Source: Euryarchaeota archaeon UBA486
Lineage (GTDB): Archaea > Thermoplasmatota > Poseidoniia > Poseidoniales > Poseidoniaceae
DNA length: 15,931 bases
Direction: 5' to 3'
Assembly: GCA_002497765.1 (NCBI GenBank)
Contig: DAET01000046.1
Coordinates: 44,670 to 60,600 of the forward strand
Shown piece by piece: positions 1 to 7,843 of the stretch. The notes beneath the pieces were generated by a model, which did no database searches, was not told the DNA's origin, and saw nothing but the letters and a program-made list of their open reading frames with translations. The position numbers were made by a program, and so were the translations under genes. How positions within the stretch are numbered: position 1 is the first letter of the stretch; the number at the start of each line of letters is the position of its first letter.

Positions 1-845
1 GCGAACATCTCTGGAACGTAGTCAAACATGAAACGGCTGCCTTCGCTGTTGGTGAGCCGTCCACCCTCACCACGAACACCTTCGGTTACGAGGATGCCGC
101 GAACAGAGGGGGGCCACACCATGCCGGTGGGGTGGAACTGGACAAACTCCATGTCACGAAGTTCTGCCCCGGCCCACAGGGCGAGGGCGTGCCCGTCGCC
201 AGTGTATTCCCACGAGCCCGAGCACACGGACCAACAGCGGGTGATGCCTCCCGTGGCGAGGACCACGGATTTGGCAGAGAAGGCGTGGAATTCACCGTCA
301 ACACGGGTGTAGGCCACGCAACCGGTGACACGGTCGCCTTCCTTGAGCAGGGTGCGAACGGTGTATTCCATGAAGATGTCAATCCCTTCATGGATGCCGC
401 GCTCCTGGAGTGTACGGATGATCTCGAGGCCTGTAGCGTCGCCAACGTGAGCGAGGCGGGGGAAGGTGTGGCCACCGAAGTTTCGCTGGTTGATGAGGTT
501 CTTTGGCGTGCGGTCAAACACGGCGCCCCACTGTTCGAGTTCACGAACTCGGTCGGGAGCTTCCTTGGCGTGGAATTCGGCCATTCGCCAGTTGGCGAGC
601 CACTTGCTGCCCTTCATCGTGTCGTGGAAGTGCACTTTCCAACCGTCTCGGGGGTCAGCGTTCTGCAAGGCAGCGGCGCACCCACCTTCGGCCATGACGG
701 TGTGAGCCTTGCCCAGCAGAGACTTGGTGATGATGGCGGTCTTGGCACCGCTACGGGCTGCCTCAATGGCGGCACGGAGACCGGCACCGCCAGCACCGAT
801 GACAATGACGTCGTATTCGTGTTCGGTAATCTTCTCGCTCATCAT
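1..845 (-). CDS. sdhA: Succinate dehydrogenase/fumarate reductase flavoprotein subunit, 3' end cut by window edge
   Basis: Oxidises succinate to fumarate with covalently bound FAD and passes electrons to the iron-sulphur subunit, on the inner face of the membrane. About 281 N-terminal residues are visible; the frame is open to base 1. Visible motifs: dinucleotide-binding GAGGAGLRAA (residues 17-26), the HTVMAEGG flavin-attachment segment (His48 is the expected FAD-linking residue), LATGG near 196-200, FHPTG near 238-241 and EGVRGEGG near 255-262, which holds a conserved active-site arginine. The wording of these stretches (for example AEFHAKEAPDRV, WEYTGDGHALA, WPPSVRGILVTEG) is closer to the actinobacterial Sdh1 flavoprotein than to the E. 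coli type; this is from memory. Two start codons in tandem (845 and 842) follow an AGGTGAG box; the second is better spaced. The membrane anchor gene is six bases upstream, so the pair is co-transcribed. The iron-sulphur subunit is expected just beyond the left edge. Confidence 0.93.
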   Translation of the reverse strand, partial: MMSEKITEHEYDVIVIGAGGAGLRAAIEAARSGAKTAIITKSLLGKAHTVMAEGGCAAALQNADPRDGWKVHFHDTMKGSKWLANWRMAEFHAKEAPDRVRELEQWGAVFDRTPKNLINQRNFGGHTFPRLAHVGDATGLEIIRTLQERGIHEGIDIFMEYTVRTLLKEGDRVTGCVAYTRVDGEFHAFSAKSVVLATGGITRCWSVCSGSWEYTGDGHALALWAGAELRDMEFVQFHPTGMVWPPSVRGILVTEGVRGEGGRLTNSEGSRFMFDYVPEMF

Positions 846-852
846 CTCACCT
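846..852 (-). promoter_or_regulatory. Ribosome binding site of sdhA, overlapping the sdhC stop
   Basis: Read on the minus strand the junction is TGAGGTGAGATGATG. The TGA stop of the anchor gene overlaps an AGGTGAG box. The box abuts the first ATG (845) and leaves four bases between GGTGA and the second ATG (842). The second ATG is therefore the likelier true start, and the arrangement suggests translational coupling of the two subunits. Confidence 0.6.
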
Positions 853-1670
853 CACACAACAAAGAGCACCATGTCGCTCAAACGTCCTTCTGCCACTGCC
901 AAGACCCAAAGGTCTCCGAGGAACACGAAGGTCAGGGATGTCCAGAACCAGAACCCGTGGGAACGGTTCAGCACGCTGATTTTTTCGAAGAGAACGCCAC
1001 GAACCCGGCTGATGCCGGTGGTCCATCGGTCGAGCATGCCGCCGGCCAAGTGGCGCAGGGCGTGGCAGGAAGTGACGTACATCGTGAGCAGGAAGGCCTC
1101 AATGGCCATGACAAACGTGCCAATCGACACGCCATAGCCGTCGTGGGTGGCGGAGTGGAAGTGCATGGTGTGGGTGACGTCCCACCACTTGATGACCAGA
1201 ATGATCATCGCCGCATAGAGGAAGTAGCGGTGAAGGTTGTTGAAGATGAACAGTCGCTTCTCGCCCTGGTAGCCGATGGCCTTGTTGATGTCGGGTTCGT
1301 CGACCCAGCACGCCACGGGACTGGCGAAGAACGTGCGGTAGTAGACGCGGCGCATGTAGTAGCAGGTGCCTCTGAAACCGAACGGAATCCACAGCACGAG
1401 GATGGCGGCGTTGACCCATTCGGGGTGGTTCCATTCGTTGAGCCCGAACAGGCTCCACTCAAGCACGTTGGGCGAGAAGATGGGCGACATGACGGTGCTG
1501 CCGTGAAGGGCGTAGGAGATGTCGGCGTCGTAGAGGAAAAGACGCCAGAAGGTGTAGACCAGTGCAGCGGTGAGTCCGATGCCCATGGCCATCGGTTGGC
1601 TCCACCAATTGTCGATACGGTTGGTACGCCCGAGCCCGTTCAGGACCGGGAGTTTAATCCCTTCACCCAT
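852..1670 (-). CDS. sdhC: Succinate dehydrogenase membrane anchor subunit, five-helix actinobacterial Sdh1-like type
   Basis: A 272-residue integral membrane protein that would anchor the succinate dehydrogenase and pass electrons to quinone. Hydrophobic helices are visible near residues 27-47, 86-100, 146-162, 181-203 and 240-261. This single long anchor differs from the usual pair of short SdhC/SdhD chains and matches in length and helix number the anchor of mycobacterial Sdh1 (Rv0249c type, about 273 residues). Candidate cofactor or quinone-site residues inside or near helices include His56, Cys103, Cys121, His147, Cys202, His203 and His207. The gene precedes sdhA by six bases, and the order anchor then flavoprotein is the same as in mycobacteria. 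The start ATG lies behind a weak GGGGGA box and a short inverted repeat. Assignment rests on context and sequence character; cofactor content cannot be read directly. Confidence 0.82.
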   Translation of the reverse strand: MGEGIKLPVLNGLGRTNRIDNWWSQPMAMGIGLTAALVYTFWRLFLYDADISYALHGSTVMSPIFSPNVLEWSLFGLNEWNHPEWVNAAILVLWIPFGFRGTCYYMRRVYYRTFFASPVACWVDEPDINKAIGYQGEKRLFIFNNLHRYFLYAAMIILVIKWWDVTHTMHFHSATHDGYGVSIGTFVMAIEAFLLTMYVTSCHALRHLAGGMLDRWTTGISRVRGVLFEKISVLNRSHGFWFWTSLTFVFLGDLWVLAVAEGRLSDMVLFVV

Positions 1671-1682
1671 TCAAAATCCCCC

Positions 1683-1699
1683 TGTTCCCTACGGGAACA
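1683..1699. promoter_or_regulatory. Short inverted repeat in front of sdhC (possible operator)
   Basis: TGTTCCC TAC GGGAACA is a perfect seven-base-arm inverted repeat with a three-base centre, starting 13 bases upstream of the sdhC start. It is not followed by a T run on the minus strand, so a terminator for the upstream aldehyde dehydrogenase is unlikely. A weak AT-containing element (GGATAGAAT, minus strand, about 1699-1707) overlaps its upstream edge and could be a promoter core. A repressor site or an mRNA 5' hairpin is possible. The role is an inference. Confidence 0.35.
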
Positions 1700-1765
1700 T
1701 TCTATCCGAGCAGGGCAGGGTCTTTGAGGTTCACCATTGAGCCGCAGGCCGTTTTTGAAAGATTC

Positions 1766-3394
1766 TCAGGCCAATTCCGACCAATTGACTTCCGCCTCAA
1801 CCATTTCGATTTCATCAACGTCCATTTGAGCGAGTTGGAGTTTGCCCGAGAGTTCGTCGTTCACGGCGTGCCAGTAGGAGTAGGCCTCGATGACCCAAAT
1901 GCCCGATTCACGGGTGCCGTTTCCGGAACCCTTGACGCCACCGAACGGCAGGTGGGCTTCGGCGCCCGTGGTGGAGTTGTTGATGCCCGTCATGCCGGCC
2001 TTGATGCCGGTCTTGTAGCGGTAGGCTTCGAGGCGGTCGTTGGTGTAGATTGCGGACGACAGGCCGTAAGGGCTGGCGTTGGCGAGGTGGAGGGCGTGGT
2101 CGAAATCCTTCGCCTTGACCACGGTGACGACGGGTCCGAAAATCTCCTCGTGGAAGCATTCCATGTCCTCGGTTACATCGACAAAGACGTGGGGCCACAT
2201 GAACACGCCTTCGCTGGCATCGCCGAGGAAGTTCTCCGGGGCGTTGTCGGCTGTGATGGTTCCCTTGCCCCAAATCTGGGTCGCGCCGCTGGCCTTGGCC
2301 ATTTCGATGCCATCGAGGAAATCCTTGCCGTACTTTTCGGACAGCATGGGGCCGTAAAGGACGTCCTTGTGCACCAGTGAGTTGCCGATGCGGGTCGACT
2401 TGACTTTGTCCATGAATTTCTCCATGAATTCGTCGTAGATGGACTCGTGGACAATGAGGTTGCCCAGACTCGTGCAGCGCTGGCCGGCGGTACCGAACGC
2501 ACCCCAGTAGGCTCCTTCTACGGCGTTGTTCAGGTCGGCCGATGGCATCACGACGAGTGGGTTCTTGCCTCCCAATTCGAGCGAGCAAGAGACAAGGTTG
2601 CGACCACAGACCTCGCCGATCATCTTGCCCACGCCGGTGGAACCGGTGAAGGAGATTTTGTTGACGAGCCCTTCATCGACGGCATCAACGAGGTACTGGC
2701 CGGCACCGCTGCCTTTGCCGTGAACGAGGTTGATGACGCCATCGGGCAAGCCGGCTTCGTGCATGATACGAGCCAGCGCGAACGAGAGCAAAGGAGCGTC
2801 TTGAGGCGACTTCCACACGCAGGTGTTGCCGCACATGATGGCGGGGATCATCTTCCAGAAAGGCACGGCGGATGGGAAGTTGCAGGCGTTGATGATGCCG
2901 CAGACACCGAGTGGACGGCGGTAGGTGAACAGCTCTTTGTCAGGGAGTTCAGAATTGACGGTCTGGCCGTACAGGCGGCGACCTTCGGACTGGAAGAAAA
3001 GACAGGTGTCGATGGCTTCCTGGATTTCGCCACCCGATTCCTTGAGCGTCTTGCCAATCTCACGGGTTTCAAGCGCCACCAGCGCATCCTTGTGCTCCAT
3101 CAAGAGTCGACCCATGTTGCCGATGATCTGACCACGGGTGGGCGCCGGCGTGGCGGCCCATGCGGGGAACGCAGCGCGTGCAGCGTGGAGGGCTTCACGA
3201 ACGTCGTCTCGGGTGGAGAGTGGAAATTCACCGAGACAGTCGGCCAAATGAGCAGGGTTGGTTGAGGTGAACGTTGCGGCGTCGCTGGCCGAGGTGAGTT
3301 GGCCGTTGATGATGTTGTAGCCACGGACGGCAGGTTTGCCCGTGGGGTTGTCGATTTCCATGTATTCCAAGCCGGTTTCAAGAACGTGAACCAT
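1766..3394 (-). CDS. NAD(P)-dependent aldehyde dehydrogenase (KGSADH/ALDH7-like), substrate unknown
   Basis: Soluble enzyme oxidising an aldehyde or semialdehyde to the acid. With the start chosen here it has 542 residues, close to the family size with a small N-terminal extension. Visible family features: NACNFP with the oxyanion-stabilising Asn near 172, the cofactor-contacting lysine in VWKSP near 195, the FTGSTGVGK nucleotide loop near 249-257, the general base Glu in LELGGKN near 273, the catalytic Cys in GQRCT near 307, and EEIFGP near 416-421. The C-terminal stretch GAEAHLPFGGVKGSGNGTRE recalls archaeal 2-ketoglutarate semialdehyde dehydrogenases, while the GTAGQRCT region recalls ALDH7, so the substrate is open. 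Its frame stays open to 3658, but that would run through the cdc48 promoter and into cdc48. The ATG at 3392-3394 is preferred, with 3359-3361 an alternative. The succinate dehydrogenase genes follow on the same strand; a succinic semialdehyde link is only a guess. Confidence 0.85.
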   Translation of the reverse strand: MVHVLETGLEYMEIDNPTGKPAVRGYNIINGQLTSASDAATFTSTNPAHLADCLGEFPLSTRDDVREALHAARAAFPAWAATPAPTRGQIIGNMGRLLMEHKDALVALETREIGKTLKESGGEIQEAIDTCLFFQSEGRRLYGQTVNSELPDKELFTYRRPLGVCGIINACNFPSAVPFWKMIPAIMCGNTCVWKSPQDAPLLSFALARIMHEAGLPDGVINLVHGKGSGAGQYLVDAVDEGLVNKISFTGSTGVGKMIGEVCGRNLVSCSLELGGKNPLVVMPSADLNNAVEGAYWGAFGTAGQRCTSLGNLIVHESIYDEFMEKFMDKVKSTRIGNSLVHKDVLYGPMLSEKYGKDFLDGIEMAKASGATQIWGKGTITADNAPENFLGDASEGVFMWPHVFVDVTEDMECFHEEIFGPVVTVVKAKDFDHALHLANASPYGLSSAIYTNDRLEAYRYKTGIKAGMTGINNSTTGAEAHLPFGGVKGSGNGTRESGIWVIEAYSYWHAVNDELSGKLQLAQMDVDEIEMVEAEVNWSELA

Positions 3395-3582
3395 GCTTTG
3401 TGCCAATTTGACCCGTCTCTTGAATGTGATGGCGTGGTTCTCAGGTATCGGAGTCCGAGGTTCAAAGACCCAAGGGCTTGGGTTTATAGTGGCCCTTCGG
3501 GACAAAATCACACCAAGCGGCGAAAGACCCACTTGAATTTCATTATATACCGTGAAATGTTGATTCGGGAAGAGGGAGTAGT
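3395..3582. promoter_or_regulatory. Divergent promoter region between aldehyde dehydrogenase and cdc48
   Basis: This 188-base region holds promoters for both directions. On the plus strand the TATA box at 3543-3549 serves cdc48. On the minus strand a weaker TATA-like ACTATAAACC (3481-3490) lies about 90 bases upstream of the preferred aldehyde dehydrogenase ATG. A small CCAAG-GG-CTTGG inverted repeat (3471-3482) sits just downstream of it. No further gene is seen here; the open minus frame continuing through it lacks any aldehyde dehydrogenase character. Confidence 0.55.
3543..3549 (+). promoter_or_regulatory. TATA box of cdc48
   Basis: TTATATA inside ATTTCATTATATACC is a strong archaeal TATA box. 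Transcription would be expected about 25 bases downstream, near 3570, giving a leader of only about a dozen bases that still contains the GAGGGAG ribosome binding element at 3572-3578 before the ATG at 3583. Confidence 0.75.
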
Positions 3583-5811
3583 ATGGCAGACAAGAACGAC
3601 ACCATCGAATTGCGCGTATCCAAAGCCATCCCCTCCGACGTCGGATTCGGAAGGGCACGCATCTCCTCTGAGATGGGACTTGACCTCAAACCTGGCGATT
3701 TCGTCGAAATCAGCGGTGAAGAGCGCTCCACGGCCGCGATTTACTGGCGCAGCCGGCCCGAAGATGCGAAGATGGACATCATACGCATGGACGGTATCAT
3801 TCGCAAGAACGCCGGTGTCAGCCTCGGCGACCGTGTCACGGTCCGCAAGGTGGAAGCCAAGACCTGCACGAAACTCACCATCTCGCCCGTCATGGCAAAC
3901 AAGCAGAAGGTCAAGTTCGGACCCGGCATCGAAGGGTTCGCCAAGCGAGGCCTTGCCAAGCGTCCAGTCGTGGCCGGCGACCGCATCTTCATCCCCGGCA
4001 TGACCCTCTTCGCCGAGGCCCTGCCCTTTGCTGTGGTCCAAACCGTCCCCAAGGGCATCGTTGTGGTGACCACCGACACCGAGATTGTCATCAAAGACGA
4101 AGCCGTTGCCGAGGAAGACGTTGGGCAATCCGAGGGCATCACCTACGAAGACGTCGGCGGTATCGGTCAGCAACTTCAGAAGGTGCGTGAGATGATCGAG
4201 CTGCCGCTCAAGCACCCTGAATTGTTCCGACGCCTCGGCATTGACCCGCCCAAAGGCGTCCTCCTTCACGGGCCCCCCGGTACGGGAAAGACCATGATCG
4301 CCAAGGCGGTGGCCACCGAAGTCAACGCCCACTTCAAGAGCATCAACGGGCCAGAAATCATCTCGAAGTATTACGGTGAGTCCGAGAAACAACTTCGTGA
4401 AATTTTCGACGAGGCGGCCGACAACGCCCCCGCCATCGTGTTCATTGACGAAATTGACTCCATCTGCCCCAAGCGCGAGGACGTCACGGGTGAGGTTGAA
4501 CGACGCGTGGTCGCTCAGATGTTGACCCTCATGGACGGCATGCAGGGTCGTGATAACGTGGTGGTCATCGGCGCTACCAACCGACGTGATGCGCTTGACC
4601 CAGCCCTGCGACGCCCAGGCCGCTTTGACCGTGAAATCGAGATTGGCGTGCCCGACCGAGAGGGTCGAAGTGAAATCATGGACGTTCACACCCGCCAGAT
4701 GCCCATCGCCGACGACTTCGACGTGGGTTGGGTCCTCGACAACACCTACGGTTTTGTCGGTGCTGACCTTGCCGCCCTTGTTCGCGAGGCCGCCATGCGT
4801 GCCTTGCGAAGGTACCTGCCCGAAATCGACCTCGACGAGGAGACGCTTCCGCCCGAGGTGCTCGAGAAGATGGAGGTCTGCATGGACGACTTCAAAGAAG
4901 CCATCCGGGACATTGAGCCGTCGGCCCTGCGTGAGATCTACGTCGAAGTTCCCGAAGTCGGCTGGGACGCCGTCGGTGGCCTGTTGGAGGTCAAGGACCG
5001 TCTGAAGGAATCCGTGGAATGGCCGTTGACCAAGCCAGAACTGTTCGAACACTTCGGCATCAAGCCCCCCCGAGGCATCGTTCTGTTCGGGGCGCCAGGT
5101 ACCGGAAAGACCCTGCTGGCCAAGGCCATCGCCAACGAAGCTCAAGCGAATTTCATCAGCATCAAAGGCCCTGAACTCATCTCCAAGTGGGTGGGTGAAT
5201 CCGAGCGTGCCATTCGAGAGATTTTCAAGAAGGCCAAGCAGTCAGCGCCGTCCATCATTTTCCTCGATGAATTCGAGTCCATTGCTTCGATGCGGAGCGG
5301 TGGCAGCGCATCAGAAGGCAGCGATGTCGGCAACCGCGTGGTCAACCAACTGCTGGCCAGCATGGACGGCGTCGAGTCCCTGGACGGCGTCATTATCGTG
5401 GCGGCGACCAACCGGCCGGAGATGATCGACCCCGCCTTGTTGCGCAGCGGTCGCTTCGAGCGCGTGCTTCACGTACCACCGCCCGACGCTGGAGCGCGTG
5501 AATCCATCTTCCGCATCCACAGCGAAGGCATGCCATTGTCCAAGTTCTCGTTCAAGGACATCCTCACGGGCATGGACGGCTTCACCGGTGCAGACATCGA
5601 AGCGGTGTGTCGCGAAGCAGCGCTGATTTGCATGCGTGCTGGCAAGAAGAAGGTCACCAAGGGCCACTTCGAAGAAGCGATTTCTCGTGTCCGACCGACC
5701 GTGACCCCAGACATGCTCGAGTACTACCAGAAGATGGAAACCCGTTTGACTTCGGGCTTGACCAACATCAAGCGAAACCGAGACTTCAGTCGTGGCATCG
5801 AAACGATGTGA
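3583..5811 (+). CDS. cdc48: Cdc48/VAT-family AAA ATPase (double AAA unfoldase)
   Basis: Hexameric cytoplasmic ATPase that unfolds proteins, often feeding the proteasome. Its 742 residues are full length. The N domain (about 1-185) is the double-psi barrel plus four-stranded barrel of the family (RVSKAIPSDVGFGRARI; VVAGDRIFIPGM). D1: Walker A GPPGTGKT 230-237, pore loop KYYGES 262-267, Walker B IVFIDE 285-290, sensor ATN 331-333, arginine fingers in RRPGRFD (Arg344, Arg347). D2: Walker A GAPGTGKT 503-510 with Ala in place of the usual Pro, pore loop KWVGES 535-540, Walker B IIFLDE 558-563 followed by FES rather than the common (I/L)D, and arginine fingers in RSGRFER. Both ATP sites look active. 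The C-terminus (GIETM) shows no obvious HbYX proteasome-docking tail. It has its own TATA box and is followed by a PRC-barrel gene 64 bases downstream. Confidence 0.97.
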   Translation: MADKNDTIELRVSKAIPSDVGFGRARISSEMGLDLKPGDFVEISGEERSTAAIYWRSRPEDAKMDIIRMDGIIRKNAGVSLGDRVTVRKVEAKTCTKLTISPVMANKQKVKFGPGIEGFAKRGLAKRPVVAGDRIFIPGMTLFAEALPFAVVQTVPKGIVVVTTDTEIVIKDEAVAEEDVGQSEGITYEDVGGIGQQLQKVREMIELPLKHPELFRRLGIDPPKGVLLHGPPGTGKTMIAKAVATEVNAHFKSINGPEIISKYYGESEKQLREIFDEAADNAPAIVFIDEIDSICPKREDVTGEVERRVVAQMLTLMDGMQGRDNVVVIGATNRRDALDPALRRPGRFDREIEIGVPDREGRSEIMDVHTRQMPIADDFDVGWVLDNTYGFVGADLAALVREAAMRALRRYLPEIDLDEETLPPEVLEKMEVCMDDFKEAIRDIEPSALREIYVEVPEVGWDAVGGLLEVKDRLKESVEWPLTKPELFEHFGIKPPRGIVLFGAPGTGKTLLAKAIANEAQANFISIKGPELISKWVGESERAIREIFKKAKQSAPSIIFLDEFESIASMRSGGSASEGSDVGNRVVNQLLASMDGVESLDGVIIVAATNRPEMIDPALLRSGRFERVLHVPPPDAGARESIFRIHSEGMPLSKFSFKDILTGMDGFTGADIEAVCREAALICMRAGKKKVTKGHFEEAISRVRPTVTPDMLEYYQKMETRLTSGLTNIKRNRDFSRGIETM

Positions 5812-5860
5812 GGGTTGAACACCGACGCATTGATGGGATTCCAGTCCGGACCCACGGCAC

Positions 5861-5866
5861 AGGAGG
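5861..5866 (+). promoter_or_regulatory. Ribosome binding site deciding the PRC-barrel start
   Basis: AGGAGG lies nine bases before the ATG at 5876. An in-frame TTG at 5867 directly abuts the box and so is an unlikely start. Confidence 0.7.
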
Positions 5867-5875
5867 TTGACACGG

Positions 5876-6115
5876 ATGGCGATTTTTGGTCGTGAAATCA
5901 TCGGAAACAACGTGGTGGACCGTACCGGGGCCGTGTTGGGGTCACTTGTGGACCTCAGTTTTGATTTGAACACGGGCGTCATCAGTGAACTCCTCGTCCA
6001 GGTGGAAGCAACCGTGGATGCCGCTGCGTTGCCGTTTGAGAACACCGGTGCAACCGTTCACATCCCGGGGACGGCCGTGGCTCGGATTGCTGAAAACATT
6101 CACCTCAATGTATGA
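5876..6115 (+). CDS. Small PRC-barrel domain protein
   Basis: A 79-residue protein that is a single PRC-barrel and little else. The N-terminal pattern MAIFGREIIGNNVVDRTGAVLGSLVDLSFD with a following TG-I-S-LLV strand, and the closing HIPGTAVARIAENIHL, are the characteristic strands of the fold. The family provides small protein- or RNA-binding modules: the RimM C-terminal domain, the photosynthetic reaction-centre H subunit and, in haloarchaea, the CdpB division proteins that work with SepF. It has no membrane segment and no catalytic residues. It follows cdc48 by 64 bases with its own strong ribosome binding site and may be co-transcribed with it. Its role here is unknown; a CdpB-like scaffold is one option. 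An isolated T run (6140-6143) after the gene might terminate transcription. Confidence 0.85.
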   Translation: MAIFGREIIGNNVVDRTGAVLGSLVDLSFDLNTGVISELLVQVEATVDAAALPFENTGATVHIPGTAVARIAENIHLNV

Positions 6116-6194
6116 GGCGAAACGAAGCACGCGTGAGCATTTTCTCTACCCGTGTGGACAACCTTCTAAAGTCAGTAGGGGGCGTGTTTAGGTT

Positions 6195-6207
6195 GGGAAT
6201 CCTTCCC
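6195..6207. promoter_or_regulatory. Short inverted repeat just before the DUF4350-like gene
   Basis: GGGAA TCC TTCCC is a perfect five-base-arm inverted repeat ending two bases before the GTG at 6210. It could be a small hairpin at the translation start. The 94-base gap 6116-6209 otherwise shows no convincing TATA box or ribosome binding site. Chance occurrence is quite possible. Confidence 0.25.
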
Positions 6208-6209
6208 TC

Positions 6210-7832
6210 GTGGTTTGCATGCTCGGTCTTCCTGCCAACTTCAATGCACGAAGGCTTGCCCTTCAGGCGTCGTTTTGGGCGGTCATGCTCATTTTGTTGA
6301 TGACCATTCTTCTGAATTTCATCAACCTCAGTGCCACGGACCAGTTGTCAGCGTACGACGACGATTGGGACGACATGTCTGCCTTCCGTGCTGACATCAA
6401 ATCCATGGGCATTGAAACCCGCTCCCTGGTGAGCAGTCCGTTGCTGCTGGCTGACATTGAGGACCCTCGCAACACCACCTACGTCCTGGCTGGTGTTGAG
6501 CGAGACACCCTTTCACTGCCTCAATTCGATGATGACGGCTTCATCACCATCGCCTCGGGCAACGGCTATTCTCCATCTGAGATCAACGCCATCGTTGAGT
6601 TTGTCGAAGCCGGTGGCACGGCGATGGTGTTCGAGGATTACGGCTACGCCAACACCATCGCCGAGGCGTTTGGCATTCGCTTCACGGGCGAGCAGGTGTT
6701 TGACACGACCTACGCCACTGAACTGGATTTCAACTACGTCTGGATGTGCGTGCAAAGCAACCCCTGCGGCATGAACGGCACGCAGCTTGACCCTTCCACC
6801 CTCTCCACCCACGACCGCTGGGCGGATGCTGGTGGGCCGGGCGAACACCCCTGCTCGAAACTCGACGAGGAGACCTTTGTGGTGGGTGAGGCGCCTCTGT
6901 GTTCTCAACACATGATCAACGGTCGCGTGGACTACAACGGCACCTACCAGTTGCTGCTCAACAACATCACCGGGCTCGAAGTCATACCCGGTGTGCGTGG
7001 GCCGCTCAGCGAGGTGGCCATTCGGGCGTTGACCAGCAACGAAGCGACGGTCGATGTGAACGGCGATGGCGAGATTTGGGTGGGCAACGAAATCACGCCC
7101 GAAACGCCCGACCGGTGGGGCCAGTTCAACCTCAGCATCGAGGCATGCGCACGTGCCAGTTGCTCGCCGTCCGACGGTGGACGAATCGTGTTCGTTGCTG
7201 ACGGTTCTGCCCTCATCAACGCGATGTACGATTACGAAGGCTTCAACGAAGGAAAGTACGGCCCTACCGACACCCTGATGCCTGCCAACGACAACCGAAA
7301 GTGGGCCCTGGACTTCATTGCAGAGGCCCTCATGAGCGAGCGTATCGACGAAGTCGGTGAGCCGGCCGAAAACGCCATGGTCATCTTCGACGAAAGTCGT
7401 CATCCCCAAAGTGCACTGGCGGCTGATTCCTACAACACCGTCTACTTCCTTCTCGTTTACTTCACCGGTGAAGGCCTGGCCATGCTGCTGTTGTTCCTGA
7501 TTCTGTTCATCACGTTTGAAGCGGTGCTCATCAAGAAGCGAGACCCTGAACCGTGGCGCCATGTCTTCAGCATCATCTACTACGGGTTTGGCGATGCCAA
7601 TCGCTACGCCTACTACTCCAAAGTTGAGAAGATTCGACAGGTGTTCCTGTCCAAGGTCCGCAACCAAAACGGGCTGAATCGAGAAGAATTCCAAGCGATG
7701 CAGGCCAACGAACTGGTCTCGATGATCAACGACCCGGTGCTGGCTAAATTCGCCGTTGAATCCAGCAACAAATACACCCTCGAACAGACGGTTGCGCTGG
7801 TCAAGCGCATCAAGGCGTGGGGGCGCCAGTGA
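6210..7832 (+). CDS. DUF4350-like membrane protein with large extracytoplasmic domain
   Basis: A 540-residue protein with a signal-anchor helix near 18-40 and a second helix near 415-441, followed by KKRDPEPWRH. About 370 residues would lie outside the cell and about 100 inside. The outer part begins like a DUF4350/GATase1-like domain: YVLAGVERD, then SPSEINAIVEFVEAGGTAMVFEDYG, the usual 'open the file, raise the lid' segment of these proteins. It later carries Cys-containing loops, a DVNGDGE turn resembling a calcium site, and several N-x-S/T sequons. The cytoplasmic tail is helical. DUF4350 proteins are typically found with DUF58 and MoxR genes, and here DUF58 follows at once. The start is GTG 6210 or ATG 6219, neither with a clear ribosome binding site, so a leaderless transcript is possible. 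Biochemical function is unknown. Confidence 0.72.
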   Translation: MVCMLGLPANFNARRLALQASFWAVMLILLMTILLNFINLSATDQLSAYDDDWDDMSAFRADIKSMGIETRSLVSSPLLLADIEDPRNTTYVLAGVERDTLSLPQFDDDGFITIASGNGYSPSEINAIVEFVEAGGTAMVFEDYGYANTIAEAFGIRFTGEQVFDTTYATELDFNYVWMCVQSNPCGMNGTQLDPSTLSTHDRWADAGGPGEHPCSKLDEETFVVGEAPLCSQHMINGRVDYNGTYQLLLNNITGLEVIPGVRGPLSEVAIRALTSNEATVDVNGDGEIWVGNEITPETPDRWGQFNLSIEACARASCSPSDGGRIVFVADGSALINAMYDYEGFNEGKYGPTDTLMPANDNRKWALDFIAEALMSERIDEVGEPAENAMVIFDESRHPQSALAADSYNTVYFLLVYFTGEGLAMLLLFLILFITFEAVLIKKRDPEPWRHVFSIIYYGFGDANRYAYYSKVEKIRQVFLSKVRNQNGLNREEFQAMQANELVSMINDPVLAKFAVESSNKYTLEQTVALVKRIKAWGRQ

Positions 7833-7843
7833 GGTGAAGGGCC

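Noticed and set aside
132..1727. Long open frame on the plus strand across the succinate dehydrogenase genes
   Set aside because: It lies antisense to two genes with clear family motifs, and its translation shows no recognisable domain; long antisense frames are common in GC-rich DNA.
3395..3658. N-terminal extension of the aldehyde dehydrogenase
   Set aside because: The frame is open, but the added residues are Arg-rich and unlike the family, and they would cover the cdc48 TATA box and start. A start at 3394 or 3361 fits better.
3508..5145. 545-codon open frame on the minus strand over cdc48
   Set aside because: It is antisense to the conserved N and D1 domains of Cdc48 and has no family features.
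6513..7694. Long minus-strand frame over the DUF4350-like gene
   Set aside because: Antisense shadow; the plus strand has membrane helices, DUF4350-like motifs and tight coupling to DUF58.
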